A program made the position numbers and the translations under genes. Positions 15,510 through 25,247 of a stretch of 51,565 bases of DNA are shown here, one piece after another. The stretch's first letter is position 1. Each line of letters begins with the position of its first letter. Source of the stretch: Chitinophaga pinensis (lineage in GTDB: Bacteria > Bacteroidota > Bacteroidia > Bacteroidales > GCA-2748055). Where the stretch lies: NCBI GenBank assembly GCA_945863035.1, contig CAMAZH010000010.1, positions 1 through 51,565 on the forward strand, given 5' to 3'. The notes beneath the pieces were generated by a model. It did no database searches, had not been told where the DNA came from, and worked only from the letters and a program-made list of their open reading frames with translations.

Positions 15510-17447
15510 CTAGATACGATCAGAATTGAGCCTTTCAATTTCATTCTGCTGCACTTCCCATTCCGACAACAAACTATCGAGTTCCTTCTTTTCAAGGGTG
15601 TACTTGTCGAACAATTTCTGATCGGAAAGGTTTTCAGGTATGGCGAATAACAAATCAGCTTTTTTTACCGATTCTTCCAACTCGCTTATTTTCTTCTCTA
15701 TCCGGCTTAGTTCATTTTTTGCTTTCCGAATCTGTTTGTCATATTCCTTCCGCTTTTCGTAGAGCTGCTTATTATCGGTTACCTTCTCGATCTTAACTTC
15801 CACAGTAGCCTGAGCCTTCATTTCAAGTTCCTTAAAGGAGCTGATTTTTTTCCGATGGAGGAAGTCATAGATCCCACCCAGATGCTCCTTGATTTTCTGA
15901 TCCTTGAATTCATAAACCTTATCGACCAATCCATCGAGAAATTCCCTGTCGTGCGAAACCAGTATAAGCGTGCCATCATATGCAAGCAGTGCGTTCTTCA
16001 GAATGTCTTTCGAGCGCATGTCAAGATGGTTTGTGGGCTCATCGAGAACCAACAGGTTGTAAGGTTGCAGGAGTAAACGGGCCATCGATAGTCTGGAACG
16101 TTCTCCCCCGGAAAGAACCTTTACCTTTTTATCAACATCTTCGCCACGAAACAGAAAGGCGCCCAGGATGTCGCGGATTTTAACCCGGATATCGCCTACC
16201 GCCACCATGTCAATGGTTTCAAGAACTGTCATATTGCCGTCCAACAGCTCGTCCTGGTTCTGCGCGAAATATCCCAACTCCACATTGTGTCCTTGTTTGA
16301 GATTTCCGGTGTAATCGATCTCACCTACAATAATCTTTGAAAGGGTGGTCTTCCCTTCCCCGTTACGACCCACAAAAGCAACTCGCTCGCCCCTTTCGAT
16401 AATCAGGTCGATCTTGTCGAGAATGGTTTTATCGCCGTATTTCTTTGTGAGTCCAACGGCCTCCACAACGATAGTACCGGACCTGGGTGCCGGCGGGAAT
16501 TTAATATGCATAGCGGCCTTGTCTTCCTCATCCACTTCGAGACGGTCGATCTTGTCAAGTTGCTTGATCCTCGACTGCACCTGCACAGCTTTGGTGGCCT
16601 TGTAGCGAAACCTGTCGATAAAATCCTCGGTTTCCTTAATCATCTTCTGCTGGTTCTGGAAAGCCGCAGTCTGCTGCTGCCGTCTTTCGGCCCGCAAAAT
16701 CACATACCTGGAATAAGGAACCTTATATTCGATAAGCTTTGTGAGGCTGATTTCGGATGTGCGGTTGGTAACATTGTCGAGAAAGGCCCTGTCGTGCGAA
16801 ATCAGTACCACTCCCCCGGGATAAGAAGCCATGAACTCCTCGAGCCATTGGATTGACTCGATGTCGAGGTGGTTGGTGGGCTCATCCAAAAGGATGAAAT
16901 CCGGCCGGCGAAGAATAATTTTAGCCAGCTCCAGGCGCATTCTCCAGCCTCCGCTGAATTCGGATGTCTTGCGGCCAAGATCGGAGGATGAGAATCCCAG
17001 ACCGGTAAGGGTTTTTTCGACATCCGCATGAAGACTCCCTCCTCCCTGCATGTCGTAATTCTCATTTATTACCGATAGCTCATCGATCATATCGAGGTAC
17101 GACTGTGAATGGTAATCGGTGCGGGTGGCAAGTTCATGCCCGATAAAATCCATGCGCTTCTCCATCTCCAGAACTTCCGCAAATGCGGTCATGGCTTCCT
17201 CATAAACCGTATTCCCCTCAGGGTGAATCATCTGCTGAGGAAGATAGCCCACCACTTCTCCATCGGAAATAATAACTTTACCCTCCGAAGGATGCTGCAT
17301 TCCTGCAATAAGTCTCAGCATTGTTGTCTTTCCTGCGCCGTTCTTCCCTACGAGTCCCACGCGGTCACGGGGATTTACCATAAAAGAAATTCCGTCAAGG
17401 AGGGTAAATCCGCCAAAACGCACGCTAATATTGTCCATTGAAATCAT
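15510..17447 (-). CDS. ABC-F family ATPase (translation factor-like)
   Basis: 645 residues with two ATP-binding cassettes and no membrane part. Cassette 1: Walker A GKNGAGKTT, signature FSGGW, Walker B ILLDEPTNHLD. Cassette 2: Walker A GRNGEGKTT, signature LSGGE, Walker B LVLDEPTNHLD. The linker (about 245-310) is the ABC-F P-site tRNA interaction motif region, and the C-terminus (about 540-645) is a basic/acidic coiled coil as in Uup or YheS. These proteins act on the ribosome. An AGGAGA at 17453-17458 sits 5 bases before the ATG at 17447, supporting this start rather than the ATG nine bases on. Confidence 0.92.
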   Translation of the reverse strand: MISMDNISVRFGGFTLLDGISFMVNPRDRVGLVGKNGAGKTTMLRLIAGMQHPSEGKVIISDGEVVGYLPQQMIHPEGNTVYEEAMTAFAEVLEMEKRMDFIGHELATRTDYHSQSYLDMIDELSVINENYDMQGGGSLHADVEKTLTGLGFSSSDLGRKTSEFSGGWRMRLELAKIILRRPDFILLDEPTNHLDIESIQWLEEFMASYPGGVVLISHDRAFLDNVTNRTSEISLTKLIEYKVPYSRYVILRAERRQQQTAAFQNQQKMIKETEDFIDRFRYKATKAVQVQSRIKQLDKIDRLEVDEEDKAAMHIKFPPAPRSGTIVVEAVGLTKKYGDKTILDKIDLIIERGERVAFVGRNGEGKTTLSKIIVGEIDYTGNLKQGHNVELGYFAQNQDELLDGNMTVLETIDMVAVGDIRVKIRDILGAFLFRGEDVDKKVKVLSGGERSRLSMARLLLQPYNLLVLDEPTNHLDMRSKDILKNALLAYDGTLILVSHDREFLDGLVDKVYEFKDQKIKEHLGGIYDFLHRKKISSFKELEMKAQATVEVKIEKVTDNKQLYEKRKEYDKQIRKAKNELSRIEKKISELEESVKKADLLFAIPENLSDQKLFDKYTLEKKELDSLLSEWEVQQNEIERLNSDRI

Positions 17448-17462
17448 TCTGCTCTCCTGCTA

Positions 17463-17495
17463 TTGAATATATAATAAGGTATTTTCCTATCTTTG
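17463..17495 (+). promoter_or_regulatory. Promoter for rlmD
   Basis: TTG (17463-17465), 22-base spacer, TATCTTTG (17488-17495), an exact TAnnTTTG. Predicted transcription start is about 90 bases before the gene, in the divergent gap with the ABC-F gene. Confidence 0.55.
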
Positions 17496-17590
17496 GCAAA
17501 TAATCCGCAAAGGTAACTTTTTAAGTTTGCAAAAATTATAAAGTTCGTAAAGTTCGTAAAAATTGTAGAATCGGTTTAAACGTTAAAGTT

Positions 17591-18994
17591 TTGGGAAAAA
17601 GAAAGTTGCCTTTCTTCGAAAAGGTTGAGATTACGGATATTGGCGCAGAGGGAAAAGCTATTGCGCGCGTGAACGACATGGTGACCTTTGTGAGCATGGT
17701 GGCTCCGGGCGACATCGTGGATTTGCAGGTTACCCGAAAGCGTAAGCGGTTTGCCGAGGCAAGGGTAACCCACATCCATAAGCTGTCGGAGATGCGCGTT
17801 GAGCCTTCATGCGAGCATTTCGGTGTTTGCGGGGGATGCAAATGGCAGCACATTCCTTATAAGGAACAACTGAAATTCAAAGAGAAACAGGTGATTGACG
17901 CTCTCGTGCGGATCGGTAAACTGGAACTGCCCGAGGTAACTCCCATCCTGGGCTCAAAGGAGGAATATTTTTACCGTAACAAGCTTGAGTTCACCTTTTC
18001 GAACCGGCGCTGGTATACCCGTGAGGAGCTCGACTCAACGGGCGATTTCAAAAACTGGAATGCTCTGGGATTTCATGTTCCGGGGATGTTCGACAAGGTT
18101 GTGGACATCAACAAATGCTGGTTGCAACCCGAACCCAGCAATGCCATCCGCAATTTCATCAGAAAGTACGCCGAAGTGCACGAGCTTCAGTTCTTCGATA
18201 CCCGCGACTCGGGCGGGTTCCTGAGGAACCTCATTATCAGAACCAGTACTACCGGAGAACTGATGGTAATCCTTGCTTTTTTCAGAGAGGAGAAGGAAAA
18301 CAGGGAAGCACTGCTCGAATCGCTCGCGAACGAATTCCCCCAGATTACTTCATTAATGTACACCGTAAATCCCAAAGCCAACGATACTCTTTACGATCAG
18401 GAAATTATTGTCTTCAAGGGAAGGGATCATATTGTTGAAGAAATGGAAGGCCTGAAATTCAGAATCGGCCCCAAATCGTTTTTCCAGACCAACACGCACC
18501 AATCGCTTGAATTATATAAGATTGCAAGAGATTTCGCCGGACTCACGGGCAATGAGTTGGTATACGATCTTTATACCGGTACCGGAACCATTGCAAATTT
18601 CGTTGCCAGAACTGCCCGCAAAGTAATCGGGATCGAGTCGGTACCCGAAGCCATCGCTGATGCATGGATCAACTCGGAGATCAACGGGATCGACAATACC
18701 GCTTTTTTCTCGGGGGATATGAAAGACCTGCTCAGCAATGAGTTTCTCGGTATACACGGAAGACCCGATGTTGTGATAACGGATCCCCCAAGGATAGGGA
18801 TGCACGAATCGGTTGTTATGACGCTACTGGAAGCCGCCCCTAAGAAGATTGTTTATGTAAGCTGTAATCCTGCCACACAGGCAAGAGATCTGGAATTACT
18901 GTCGGGTATATATAAGGTAACAAAAGCCCAAGCTGTGGATATGTTTCCCCATACCCACCATGTTGAGAATGTTGTATTATTGGAACTAAGGTAA
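17591..18994 (+). CDS. rlmD: 23S rRNA (uracil-C5)-methyltransferase RlmD (TrmA/RumA family)
   Basis: 467 residues. A TRAM domain (about 8-65: KVEITDIGAEGKAIARV...VPGDIVDLQVTRKR-like) is followed by the iron-sulfur motif CEHFGVCGGCKWQH (about 75-88), then the methyltransferase core with LYTGTGTIANFVA, ITDPPRIGMH and the catalytic-cysteine loop VYVSCNPATQARDL. The enzyme makes m5U in 23S rRNA. The start is a TTG at 17591, giving the family-typical xxKRKLPFFEK beginning; the next in-frame ATG (about 17678) would delete half of the TRAM domain. The stop is embedded in a bidirectional terminator hairpin. Confidence 0.92.
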   Translation: MGKRKLPFFEKVEITDIGAEGKAIARVNDMVTFVSMVAPGDIVDLQVTRKRKRFAEARVTHIHKLSEMRVEPSCEHFGVCGGCKWQHIPYKEQLKFKEKQVIDALVRIGKLELPEVTPILGSKEEYFYRNKLEFTFSNRRWYTREELDSTGDFKNWNALGFHVPGMFDKVVDINKCWLQPEPSNAIRNFIRKYAEVHELQFFDTRDSGGFLRNLIIRTSTTGELMVILAFFREEKENREALLESLANEFPQITSLMYTVNPKANDTLYDQEIIVFKGRDHIVEEMEGLKFRIGPKSFFQTNTHQSLELYKIARDFAGLTGNELVYDLYTGTGTIANFVARTARKVIGIESVPEAIADAWINSEINGIDNTAFFSGDMKDLLSNEFLGIHGRPDVVITDPPRIGMHESVVMTLLEAAPKKIVYVSCNPATQARDLELLSGIYKVTKAQAVDMFPHTHHVENVVLLELR

Positions 18995-19007
18995 GAATAC
19001 CTTAGTT
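18984..19007. terminator. Bidirectional terminator overlapping both convergent stop codons
   Basis: Perfect 10-bp stem AACTAAGGTA (18984-18993), AGAA loop, TACCTTAGTT (18998-19007). It contains the rlmD stop (18992-18994) and the GH31 stop (19002-19004). A T-rich tail follows on the plus strand; the minus-strand tail is weaker. Confidence 0.7.
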
Positions 19008-21851
19008 TCTTACTGCCTCAAGTTGCTTGCCTTCATAATTCAATGTAGCATCGACCTTATTATCCGGGTTGTACCCAACAGGTGAATCTTTTCCAACCCA
19101 GATAATCCCGAAGGTTCGTGCCTCGAGCATTCCATCATATGCTCCTTGGGTTTCGCCAATGGTAAGCTTGCCGGATTCCTCGTTATAGCTGAAGGTAATC
19201 GTTGAAAACGCTCCCTTCTCATAATTGTAATTTACTCCCTCGTCCTCGTAAAGGGTAAACTCGGCATCCCTTCCGGTATAAACATACAGGGTAATCACAT
19301 CGGCAGGTTTCTGTGATGTGTATTCGATTTCAGGCCCGAAGGGAAGAATCGTGCCTTCCCTTACAAACAAGGGCATGCGTTCATAGGGCGCGTCAACAAC
19401 AATTTTCTGACCGCCTTCAACAAATTCGCCGGAATAGATATTGTACCAACCGGTTTGGGATGGGAAATACATTTCCCGAACCCGGGCTTTATATTCGTAA
19501 ACAGGAGCAACCATAATCGAAGGACCAAACATATACTGGTCGCCGATATTGAGCACTTGAGCATCACCGTTAAAGTCCATTACCAGAGGTCGCATGATGG
19601 TGTAATCGTCGAAATAGGTTTTCGAAGCCAGCGAATAAACATAGGGCATAAGCCGATAGCGCAGCTTGTTTGCATACACCATACTTTTGTAGGCTGGATG
19701 ATTCGGGGGAGCAATATTATAAATTTCGCGGTAGGGAAATTGACCGTGGCTTCGGAACAAGGGGCAGAAAGCTCCAAACTGGTACCAGCGCGAGTTTAAC
19801 TCACGCCACTCGTTCATGTCTTCCGAGCCCTCTTTTGCATTGGCGTAGCGGTTTTCAACGCAGAAACCGCCAATATCCATTGTCCAATAGGGAATTCCGG
19901 AAATGGCAAAATTCAAACCGGCCGAAATCTGGGATTTCATATCCTCCCATCGTGTGCCTATATCGCCGCTCCAGGTAGCTGTTGAATATCGCTGCAAGCC
20001 GGCAAAACCCGAACGTGTAAGGAGGAATACCCGCTTATCGGGATCTACGCTTCGCTGACCGTTATAGATGGCTTCAGCATTCATCAGCGCATAGGCATTC
20101 AAATATTTTGTGGATGAACCCAAAGCTGTAGGTCCGCTTAGTTTTTTCCTGTATTCAAGGCTTGCATTGGAATTGATATCCGGTTCGGAAGCATCCATCC
20201 ACCAGGCATCAAAGCCTTTGGTGTAAAGGTGTTCCTGCATCTGACTCCAGAATAGTTTGCGGGCATCAGGGTTGTAAGCATCATAGAACGAGCCGATGTA
20301 TCCCTTGCCGACCCAGTCTCTGACACTGTCTTTCACGGCTTGCATATACATCCAGCCTTTGTCCTCGAATTCCTTGAAATGCCCGGTAGTGTGATAGAAT
20401 TTCGGCCATACCGAGATCATAATCCGGGCGTTCATCCCATGAACTTTTTTCACCATGCCGGCCGGGTCGGGAAAACGAACCGGATCAAACTCATGCGATC
20501 CCCATTTGTCTTCCGGCCAGTAGAACCAGTCAAGAACGATATTGTCGAGCGGGATATGCTGTTTGCGGTATTCTTTGATTACCGAAAGAAGCTCTTCATC
20601 GGTTTTGTAACGCTCGCGGCTTTGCCAATAACCCATTGCCCATTTGGGCATTATTTGGGCTTTGCCGGTGATTGTGCGATAACCGCTGATAACCTCATCG
20701 ATATCATCCCCCGAAATAAAATAATAATCAATCTGATCCCCCATTTCAGAACTCAGCGTGAGGGCCTCCTGATCCTCTTTGCTTCGTGGACTCAGTGCCT
20801 TGAGGCCGATGTAAGATACGCCGCCATCGGGTTTCCATTCCAGCCGAAGAGAATACCTCTCCCCCTGAACCAACTCTTTTGCAAATTTGTACGTGTTCGG
20901 GTTCCATGCCGTTCTCCAGCGCTCGGGCACCACCAGCTCGTCGTTGATATAGAGTTTCACATACCCGGCATAATAAAGCTTAAAATGAAAATTCCCTGTT
21001 TCCACAGGCTCGAATTGCCCCTTCCATACAATGGTTGAATTATTGAACGGGAAGTTCTGAGGGAAATTGGCAATTGTGGTAAGGTTCTCATAATCTATGG
21101 AGGTTTCTTTCCGGTCGACAAATACCTGACTTGTGTCGGAATTCCGGAAATAAATGGCAGACAGTCCACCTTCTTCACCCTTTGAATCAAACAGTTTGAA
21201 AAGATCCATTTCCGAATAATCGCGGGGATCGCCAAACCTTGTAAGCGAATAGTTGTCCCACAGAAGCCCGTAGTTTTTATTCGACACGATAAAGGGAACC
21301 GATACTTTTGTGTTGTATTGGTATAGCTCCTCATTTCGACCCTTGTAATTAAACTCATCCGACTGGTGCTGTCCCAGTCCATAAAAGGCTTCGTTCTCGG
21401 GGGATTCGAATATCTGTGTCAGATTGTATCCATGGGTGCTGTCGACTGTTACAGGAACAAAAGACTTGCCCCCCAACGAACGTTCCTGAAGTAAAAGAGA
21501 ACCGTCTTTATCAAGGAAAGACAACGCTCCTGTGTTAAGGCATACTCTGGCAACAATCTTAGCAGTTGCAAGGATCAGGGTATCGTTGATTTCCTGAGCA
21601 TCGAATACAGGTTTTGTAGTGTCGGGCAAAAGTGCGCAAAGGCTCTCTTCGTTCGAAAACGCTCCGGTTGGCGAAGCTAACACACGAATGATACGCTCAT
21701 TCACAACCTCAAGCTTTATGATTTTTGCGCTGTTTACCCCATGAAGCCTGGGGTGCAGAACAACTCCGTTCGGAGTTGTTTCCCATGTTTTTCTCGAACA
21801 TCCGGCGGTGATTAACAGGATGGATAAAAGGGTAAGTAGCCTGCTTGTCAT
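19002..21851 (-). CDS. GH31 glycosidase lipoprotein with PA14 insert (alpha-xylosidase-like)
   Basis: The ATG at 21851 is chosen because it begins a lipoprotein signal (MTSRLLTLLSILLITAGC); an upstream ATG at 21884 would spoil it. 949 residues: N-terminal beta domain (about 30-215), a PA14-like insert (about 220-340: GQFEPVETGNFHFKLYYAGYVKLYINDELV), the catalytic barrel with GYWQSRERYKT, LDNIVLDWFYW and the nucleophile D553 in WWMDASEPD, then C-terminal beta domains ending in a DUF5110-type module. GH31 with PA14 is known for alpha-xylosidases of xyloglucan utilisation. No SusC/SusD pair is adjacent, so this is not a standard polysaccharide locus. Exact substrate uncertain. Confidence 0.9.
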   Translation of the reverse strand: MTSRLLTLLSILLITAGCSRKTWETTPNGVVLHPRLHGVNSAKIIKLEVVNERIIRVLASPTGAFSNEESLCALLPDTTKPVFDAQEINDTLILATAKIVARVCLNTGALSFLDKDGSLLLQERSLGGKSFVPVTVDSTHGYNLTQIFESPENEAFYGLGQHQSDEFNYKGRNEELYQYNTKVSVPFIVSNKNYGLLWDNYSLTRFGDPRDYSEMDLFKLFDSKGEEGGLSAIYFRNSDTSQVFVDRKETSIDYENLTTIANFPQNFPFNNSTIVWKGQFEPVETGNFHFKLYYAGYVKLYINDELVVPERWRTAWNPNTYKFAKELVQGERYSLRLEWKPDGGVSYIGLKALSPRSKEDQEALTLSSEMGDQIDYYFISGDDIDEVISGYRTITGKAQIMPKWAMGYWQSRERYKTDEELLSVIKEYRKQHIPLDNIVLDWFYWPEDKWGSHEFDPVRFPDPAGMVKKVHGMNARIMISVWPKFYHTTGHFKEFEDKGWMYMQAVKDSVRDWVGKGYIGSFYDAYNPDARKLFWSQMQEHLYTKGFDAWWMDASEPDINSNASLEYRKKLSGPTALGSSTKYLNAYALMNAEAIYNGQRSVDPDKRVFLLTRSGFAGLQRYSTATWSGDIGTRWEDMKSQISAGLNFAISGIPYWTMDIGGFCVENRYANAKEGSEDMNEWRELNSRWYQFGAFCPLFRSHGQFPYREIYNIAPPNHPAYKSMVYANKLRYRLMPYVYSLASKTYFDDYTIMRPLVMDFNGDAQVLNIGDQYMFGPSIMVAPVYEYKARVREMYFPSQTGWYNIYSGEFVEGGQKIVVDAPYERMPLFVREGTILPFGPEIEYTSQKPADVITLYVYTGRDAEFTLYEDEGVNYNYEKGAFSTITFSYNEESGKLTIGETQGAYDGMLEARTFGIIWVGKDSPVGYNPDNKVDATLNYEGKQLEAVRN

Positions 21852-21873
21852 TTTATGTTTAGTTAGTCGATGA

Positions 21874-21881
21874 CAAATATA
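21874..21881 (-). promoter_or_regulatory. -7 promoter element for the GH31 gene
   Basis: Minus strand reads TATATTTG, an exact TAnnTTTG, 22 bases before the ATG at 21851. It supports that start over the one at 21884. No good -33 is seen. Confidence 0.45.
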
Positions 21882-21942
21882 CAAATATCAAACAAAATGG
21901 CTTCTTTCAATAACTCGGATTACAGCAGTTGCAACAAAAAGA

Positions 21943-23673
21943 CTACTTTTCCCCCATAGGCAATTTCGCATCGGGCCAGTTTAGTTTAAAATCGACCCAA
22001 TAATCCTTGATTGTAGTTTTGATATCCTTGTGCAGTATCCAAAGTCCAAGAAGGTTGGGAATGGTCATAATTGCAATGGTGATATAGGAAAGATTCCAGA
22101 TTATGGTTGTGTCGGTAAAGGAAGCCAGAAAAAACGCCAGGACATAGACGATTTTAAAATGAATATCGTACCTGGGACCCCAGAGATAGGTTACAGCACG
22201 GCTCCCATAGTATGACCAGGAGATTGCTGTTGAGAAAGCAAAAAGAAGCAGACCAATTGCTACAATATACTTCCCGTAATCGCCAAGTATGCTGCGGTTA
22301 AAGGCTTCGGTTGTCAGAGCGGCACTGTGTAAAAGCGAATTCCCATAAAAGTAGACCGAATTGGTTGTCAAATCGCGGACAAATCTTCCGTTCTGAACAG
22401 CAAGGCCTCCGGAAAAAAGCATATTGTCGGTTTTAACAACAATTTCATCTCCGATTGATTGAGCATGGATAAAGGTCACTTCATTCCTGACCTTTCCTTC
22501 AACAATGTCGAGTGTTCCTGAAAAAAGTTGAACCTCACCTTTGCCTTTGCTAATAAAAGTGCGGAGCACCTCAGCATCGGCCGGAGAAGATTCTGTGTAA
22601 ACTCCCTGTACGACAAACATATCGGCATCCTCAAAACGGTTAGGGAGTTTTTCGTTCCATACTCCCGAGGATAAAAGGACCATGCCTGTAAGCATACAAA
22701 TAACAACTGTATCAATAAAAGGCTCCAGGATTGCGACTACTCCCTCCGACACAGGCTCATGAGCTCTTGCGGCTGAGTGGGCAATTGGCGCTGAACCCTG
22801 GCCAGCTTCATTTGAAAAGAGACCGCGGTTTACTCCCCTGTTAAAAGAAAAAGCAAAGCTTGCTCCTAAAAACCCACCTACAGCTGCACTTCCGGTAAAT
22901 GCATCGCTGAAGACAGAAATAAAAGATGGGATAATATTCTGGTAATTGGTGGCAATAACGAGGAATGCCCCCAAAAAATAAATTATTGCCATTGCAGGAA
23001 CCATGGCAGAAGTTACTTTTGCAATCCGCTTGATTCCTCCGATAATTATCAGGCCCAGAAGAATCGCCAGTATCCCGCCCGTAAGCATTTTGTTGATATT
23101 AAAAGTAGCGAACATTGCGTCGGAAATACTGTTAATCTGAGGCAAACTGCCGGTTCCAAAAGAGGACAGGATAGTTGCAAAAGCAAAAAAAGCTCCCAAC
23201 CAAACCCCGGTTTTGATAACTTTTCCGCTCCGGGTTTTTATATTCAACCTTTTTTTCATGTAATACATCGGGCCACCCGAGATAGAGCCATCGGGCAGGA
23301 TATCCCGGTACTTATGAGAGATAAGTACTTCAACGAATTTCGTGCACATACCCAACAGCGCAGTGACCAACATCCAAAATAAAGCAGCAGGGCCCCCGAG
23401 ATGAATTGCCAGCGCGACTCCCGCTATGTTACCTGTGCCTACGGTACCTGATAATGCTGTAGCCAGAGCTTGAAAATGAGAGGTGTCACCAATGTCGGAT
23501 TTCTTGTCGAATTTCCCCAAAACTACTCTGAGAGCGTGCCTGAAATACCGGATTTGCGGAAAGCCCAGGTAAATTGTAAAAAAAAGACCTGTTCCCAAAA
23601 GAAAATAAACAAACCAGGGGTGTCCGCCAATAAATTGATCGAGCCACAGAATGAATTCGTTGATCTTATGCAT
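21943..23673 (-). CDS. AGCS-family sodium/amino-acid (alanine) symporter with an extra loop domain
   Basis: Start taken at 23673 ([17 protein letters not shown]), the family-typical N-terminus; the 49-codon open extension upstream would run into the divergent promoter region. 576 residues with about ten or eleven helices. AGCS signatures: [15 protein letters not shown] (about 73-87), GGPMYYMKK (about 133-141) and [15 protein letters not shown] (about 282-296). Between two late helices lies a polar beta-rich insert (about 342-448) not present in the short members. It imports alanine, glycine or similar with sodium. Gene neighbours give no further hint. Confidence 0.9.
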   Translation of the reverse strand: MHKINEFILWLDQFIGGHPWFVYFLLGTGLFFTIYLGFPQIRYFRHALRVVLGKFDKKSDIGDTSHFQALATALSGTVGTGNIAGVALAIHLGGPAALFWMLVTALLGMCTKFVEVLISHKYRDILPDGSISGGPMYYMKKRLNIKTRSGKVIKTGVWLGAFFAFATILSSFGTGSLPQINSISDAMFATFNINKMLTGGILAILLGLIIIGGIKRIAKVTSAMVPAMAIIYFLGAFLVIATNYQNIIPSFISVFSDAFTGSAAVGGFLGASFAFSFNRGVNRGLFSNEAGQGSAPIAHSAARAHEPVSEGVVAILEPFIDTVVICMLTGMVLLSSGVWNEKLPNRFEDADMFVVQGVYTESSPADAEVLRTFISKGKGEVQLFSGTLDIVEGKVRNEVTFIHAQSIGDEIVVKTDNMLFSGGLAVQNGRFVRDLTTNSVYFYGNSLLHSAALTTEAFNRSILGDYGKYIVAIGLLLFAFSTAISWSYYGSRAVTYLWGPRYDIHFKIVYVLAFFLASFTDTTIIWNLSYITIAIMTIPNLLGLWILHKDIKTTIKDYWVDFKLNWPDAKLPMGEK

Positions 23674-23818
23674 CAATGAGATTTTTTTATTGTTGGGATA
23701 AATATAAGTAAAAATATTACTTGCCACTGAAAACCGCCAGGTTTGTAGGCAGACTAAACCGGATAAGTTATATTGCGCGGAAATCACTAAGTTTACATCC
23801 GATAAAAAAATCACCCTC

Positions 23819-24457
23819 ATGGAAGCTGTTTATTCTTTCGCATTACTGGCAATCACCTCCTTTTTTACCATTATGAATCCAATCGGCACCATGCCGGTAT
23901 TTATGTCGATGACCTCTGAACTGGATCCAATCCGGAAAAAAAGGACAGCTCGCAAAGCGGTGATTGTTGCCTTCTTCACCGTATTGTTTTTTGCTTTTAC
24001 CGGACAAATTCTTTTTAAGTTTTTCGGGATATCGGTAAATAGTTTACGGGTTGTAGGGGGAATAATATTCTTTGTAATCGGACAGGATATGCTTCATGCA
24101 CGACTGGGAGCAATCAAATTCAGCGGAAAAGAATCCGAGATCAATGCCTATGTGGACGACATTTCTGTGACACCCCTTGGAATACCCATGATCTGCGGAC
24201 CAGGGGCGATAACAAATGGTATTGTATTGATGGAGGATGCCAATTCCCTGCCTAAAAAGCTGGTCCTGATCCTTTCGGTTGCACTGGTTCTGCTTGCCAC
24301 CTATATTATTCTTGTCAGTTCGGCCCGTATCTCAAAAAGAATCGGCGATACCGGAAACAAGGTTTTGATGCGACTTATGGGACTAATCGTGATGGTAATT
24401 GCTGTTGAGTTCTTCTTCAGCGGATTAAAGCCCATTTTGGCAGACCTTTTTACATAA
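23819..24457 (+). CDS. MarC family integral membrane protein
   Basis: 212 residues with six predicted helices and MarC signatures: [16 protein letters not shown] (about 17-32), [16 protein letters not shown] (about 77-92), and [18 protein letters not shown] (about 121-138). The old multiple-antibiotic-resistance link of MarC is not supported; the transport role is unknown. Divergent from the AGCS gene with 145 bases between. Confidence 0.92.
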   Translation: MEAVYSFALLAITSFFTIMNPIGTMPVFMSMTSELDPIRKKRTARKAVIVAFFTVLFFAFTGQILFKFFGISVNSLRVVGGIIFFVIGQDMLHARLGAIKFSGKESEINAYVDDISVTPLGIPMICGPGAITNGIVLMEDANSLPKKLVLILSVALVLLATYIILVSSARISKRIGDTGNKVLMRLMGLIVMVIAVEFFFSGLKPILADLFT

Positions 24458-24528
24458 CGTCGAAACACTGTTGGACGACATTCATTTAAAAATAGCATAG
24501 TAAAAGAACTCAAAATAAATCGGGAATT

Positions 24529-25170
24529 ATGAAATCAATATCAAAGATAATCGGAATTTTTTTGATGCTTTTTGGATTCAGTGCAATTGTTTTTTCACAG
24601 GACATTATCACTTTGCGAACAGGTGATGAGGTGAAAGCTATTATAAATACTATTGAAATTGATTTAATACGCTATAAAAAATTCGAGAATCCCACAGGTC
24701 CACTTTACTCCCTTGAAAAAGATAAGGTATTTATGATCAAGTATGAAAACGGGATCAAGGAAGTGTTTGAGGCAGAATCGATAACAAAGGGTAAGGATGT
24801 AAAAGGAAGTTCTTCCAACCCCACAAATAAATCAAGTCTGGAATACAGAAAAGGAGGAGCAATATTGCAGAATGCCATGGCTCTCAGCAGAGAGGAAAGC
24901 CGAACCATCCTTTCAAAAATACCGGATGCTCTGGAATCATACAATTCCGGAGTGAAGCTGCTTAAAGCAGGAAGCTTGATGTCAGGTGTCGGGCTTGCTA
25001 CTTCATTAGGAGTTGGGCTTTTGATCAGAAACCCTTCATTTACGACCTCTATGGCTGCCATAATTATTACATCCGGGGCGCTTACCGGGAGTATCGTCAC
25101 AACCGTAACAGGTAGAAAAAAAATAAAAAAATCGGTTATCCTTTTCAACTCAAGCTTAGAAATGGATTGA
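24529..25170 (+). CDS. Exported protein of unknown function with an N-terminal GDEV-type module
   Basis: 213 residues. Signal peptide (about 1-23, FSQ), then a beta-rich module (about 24-90: DIITLRTGDEVKAIINTIEIDLIRYKKFENPTGPLY...MIKYENGIKEVF), a helical region with charged residues (about 110-145), and a C-terminal hydrophobic pair (about 148-190) that could be one or two membrane helices with glycine-rich faces, then a basic tail. The module recurs in the protein encoded at 27119-28093. Converges with the gene at 25248. I do not recognise a named family. Confidence 0.75.
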   Translation: MKSISKIIGIFLMLFGFSAIVFSQDIITLRTGDEVKAIINTIEIDLIRYKKFENPTGPLYSLEKDKVFMIKYENGIKEVFEAESITKGKDVKGSSSNPTNKSSLEYRKGGAILQNAMALSREESRTILSKIPDALESYNSGVKLLKAGSLMSGVGLATSLGVGLLIRNPSFTTSMAAIIITSGALTGSIVTTVTGRKKIKKSVILFNSSLEMD

Positions 25171-25247
25171 TCAAAATATTGCACTTTCAACTCCAAATAA
25201 ACTCTGCAACTCCCCAGATAATCCTCGCCGAAAATTTGTGAGCTGAG

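Noticed and set aside
20340-21038. 232-codon open frame on the plus strand inside the GH31 gene
   Set aside because: It is antisense to a well conserved enzyme and its residues show no domain; open frames opposite GC-rich codons are expected by chance.
19002-21851. Polysaccharide utilisation locus around the GH31 gene
   Set aside because: No SusC/SusD-like pair, hybrid two-component sensor or further glycosidases adjoin it; the neighbours are rlmD and a symporter.
23674-23820. N-terminal extension of the AGCS symporter to 23820
   Set aside because: The added 49 residues are not family-like, cover the divergent promoter region with MarC and would overlap the MarC start.
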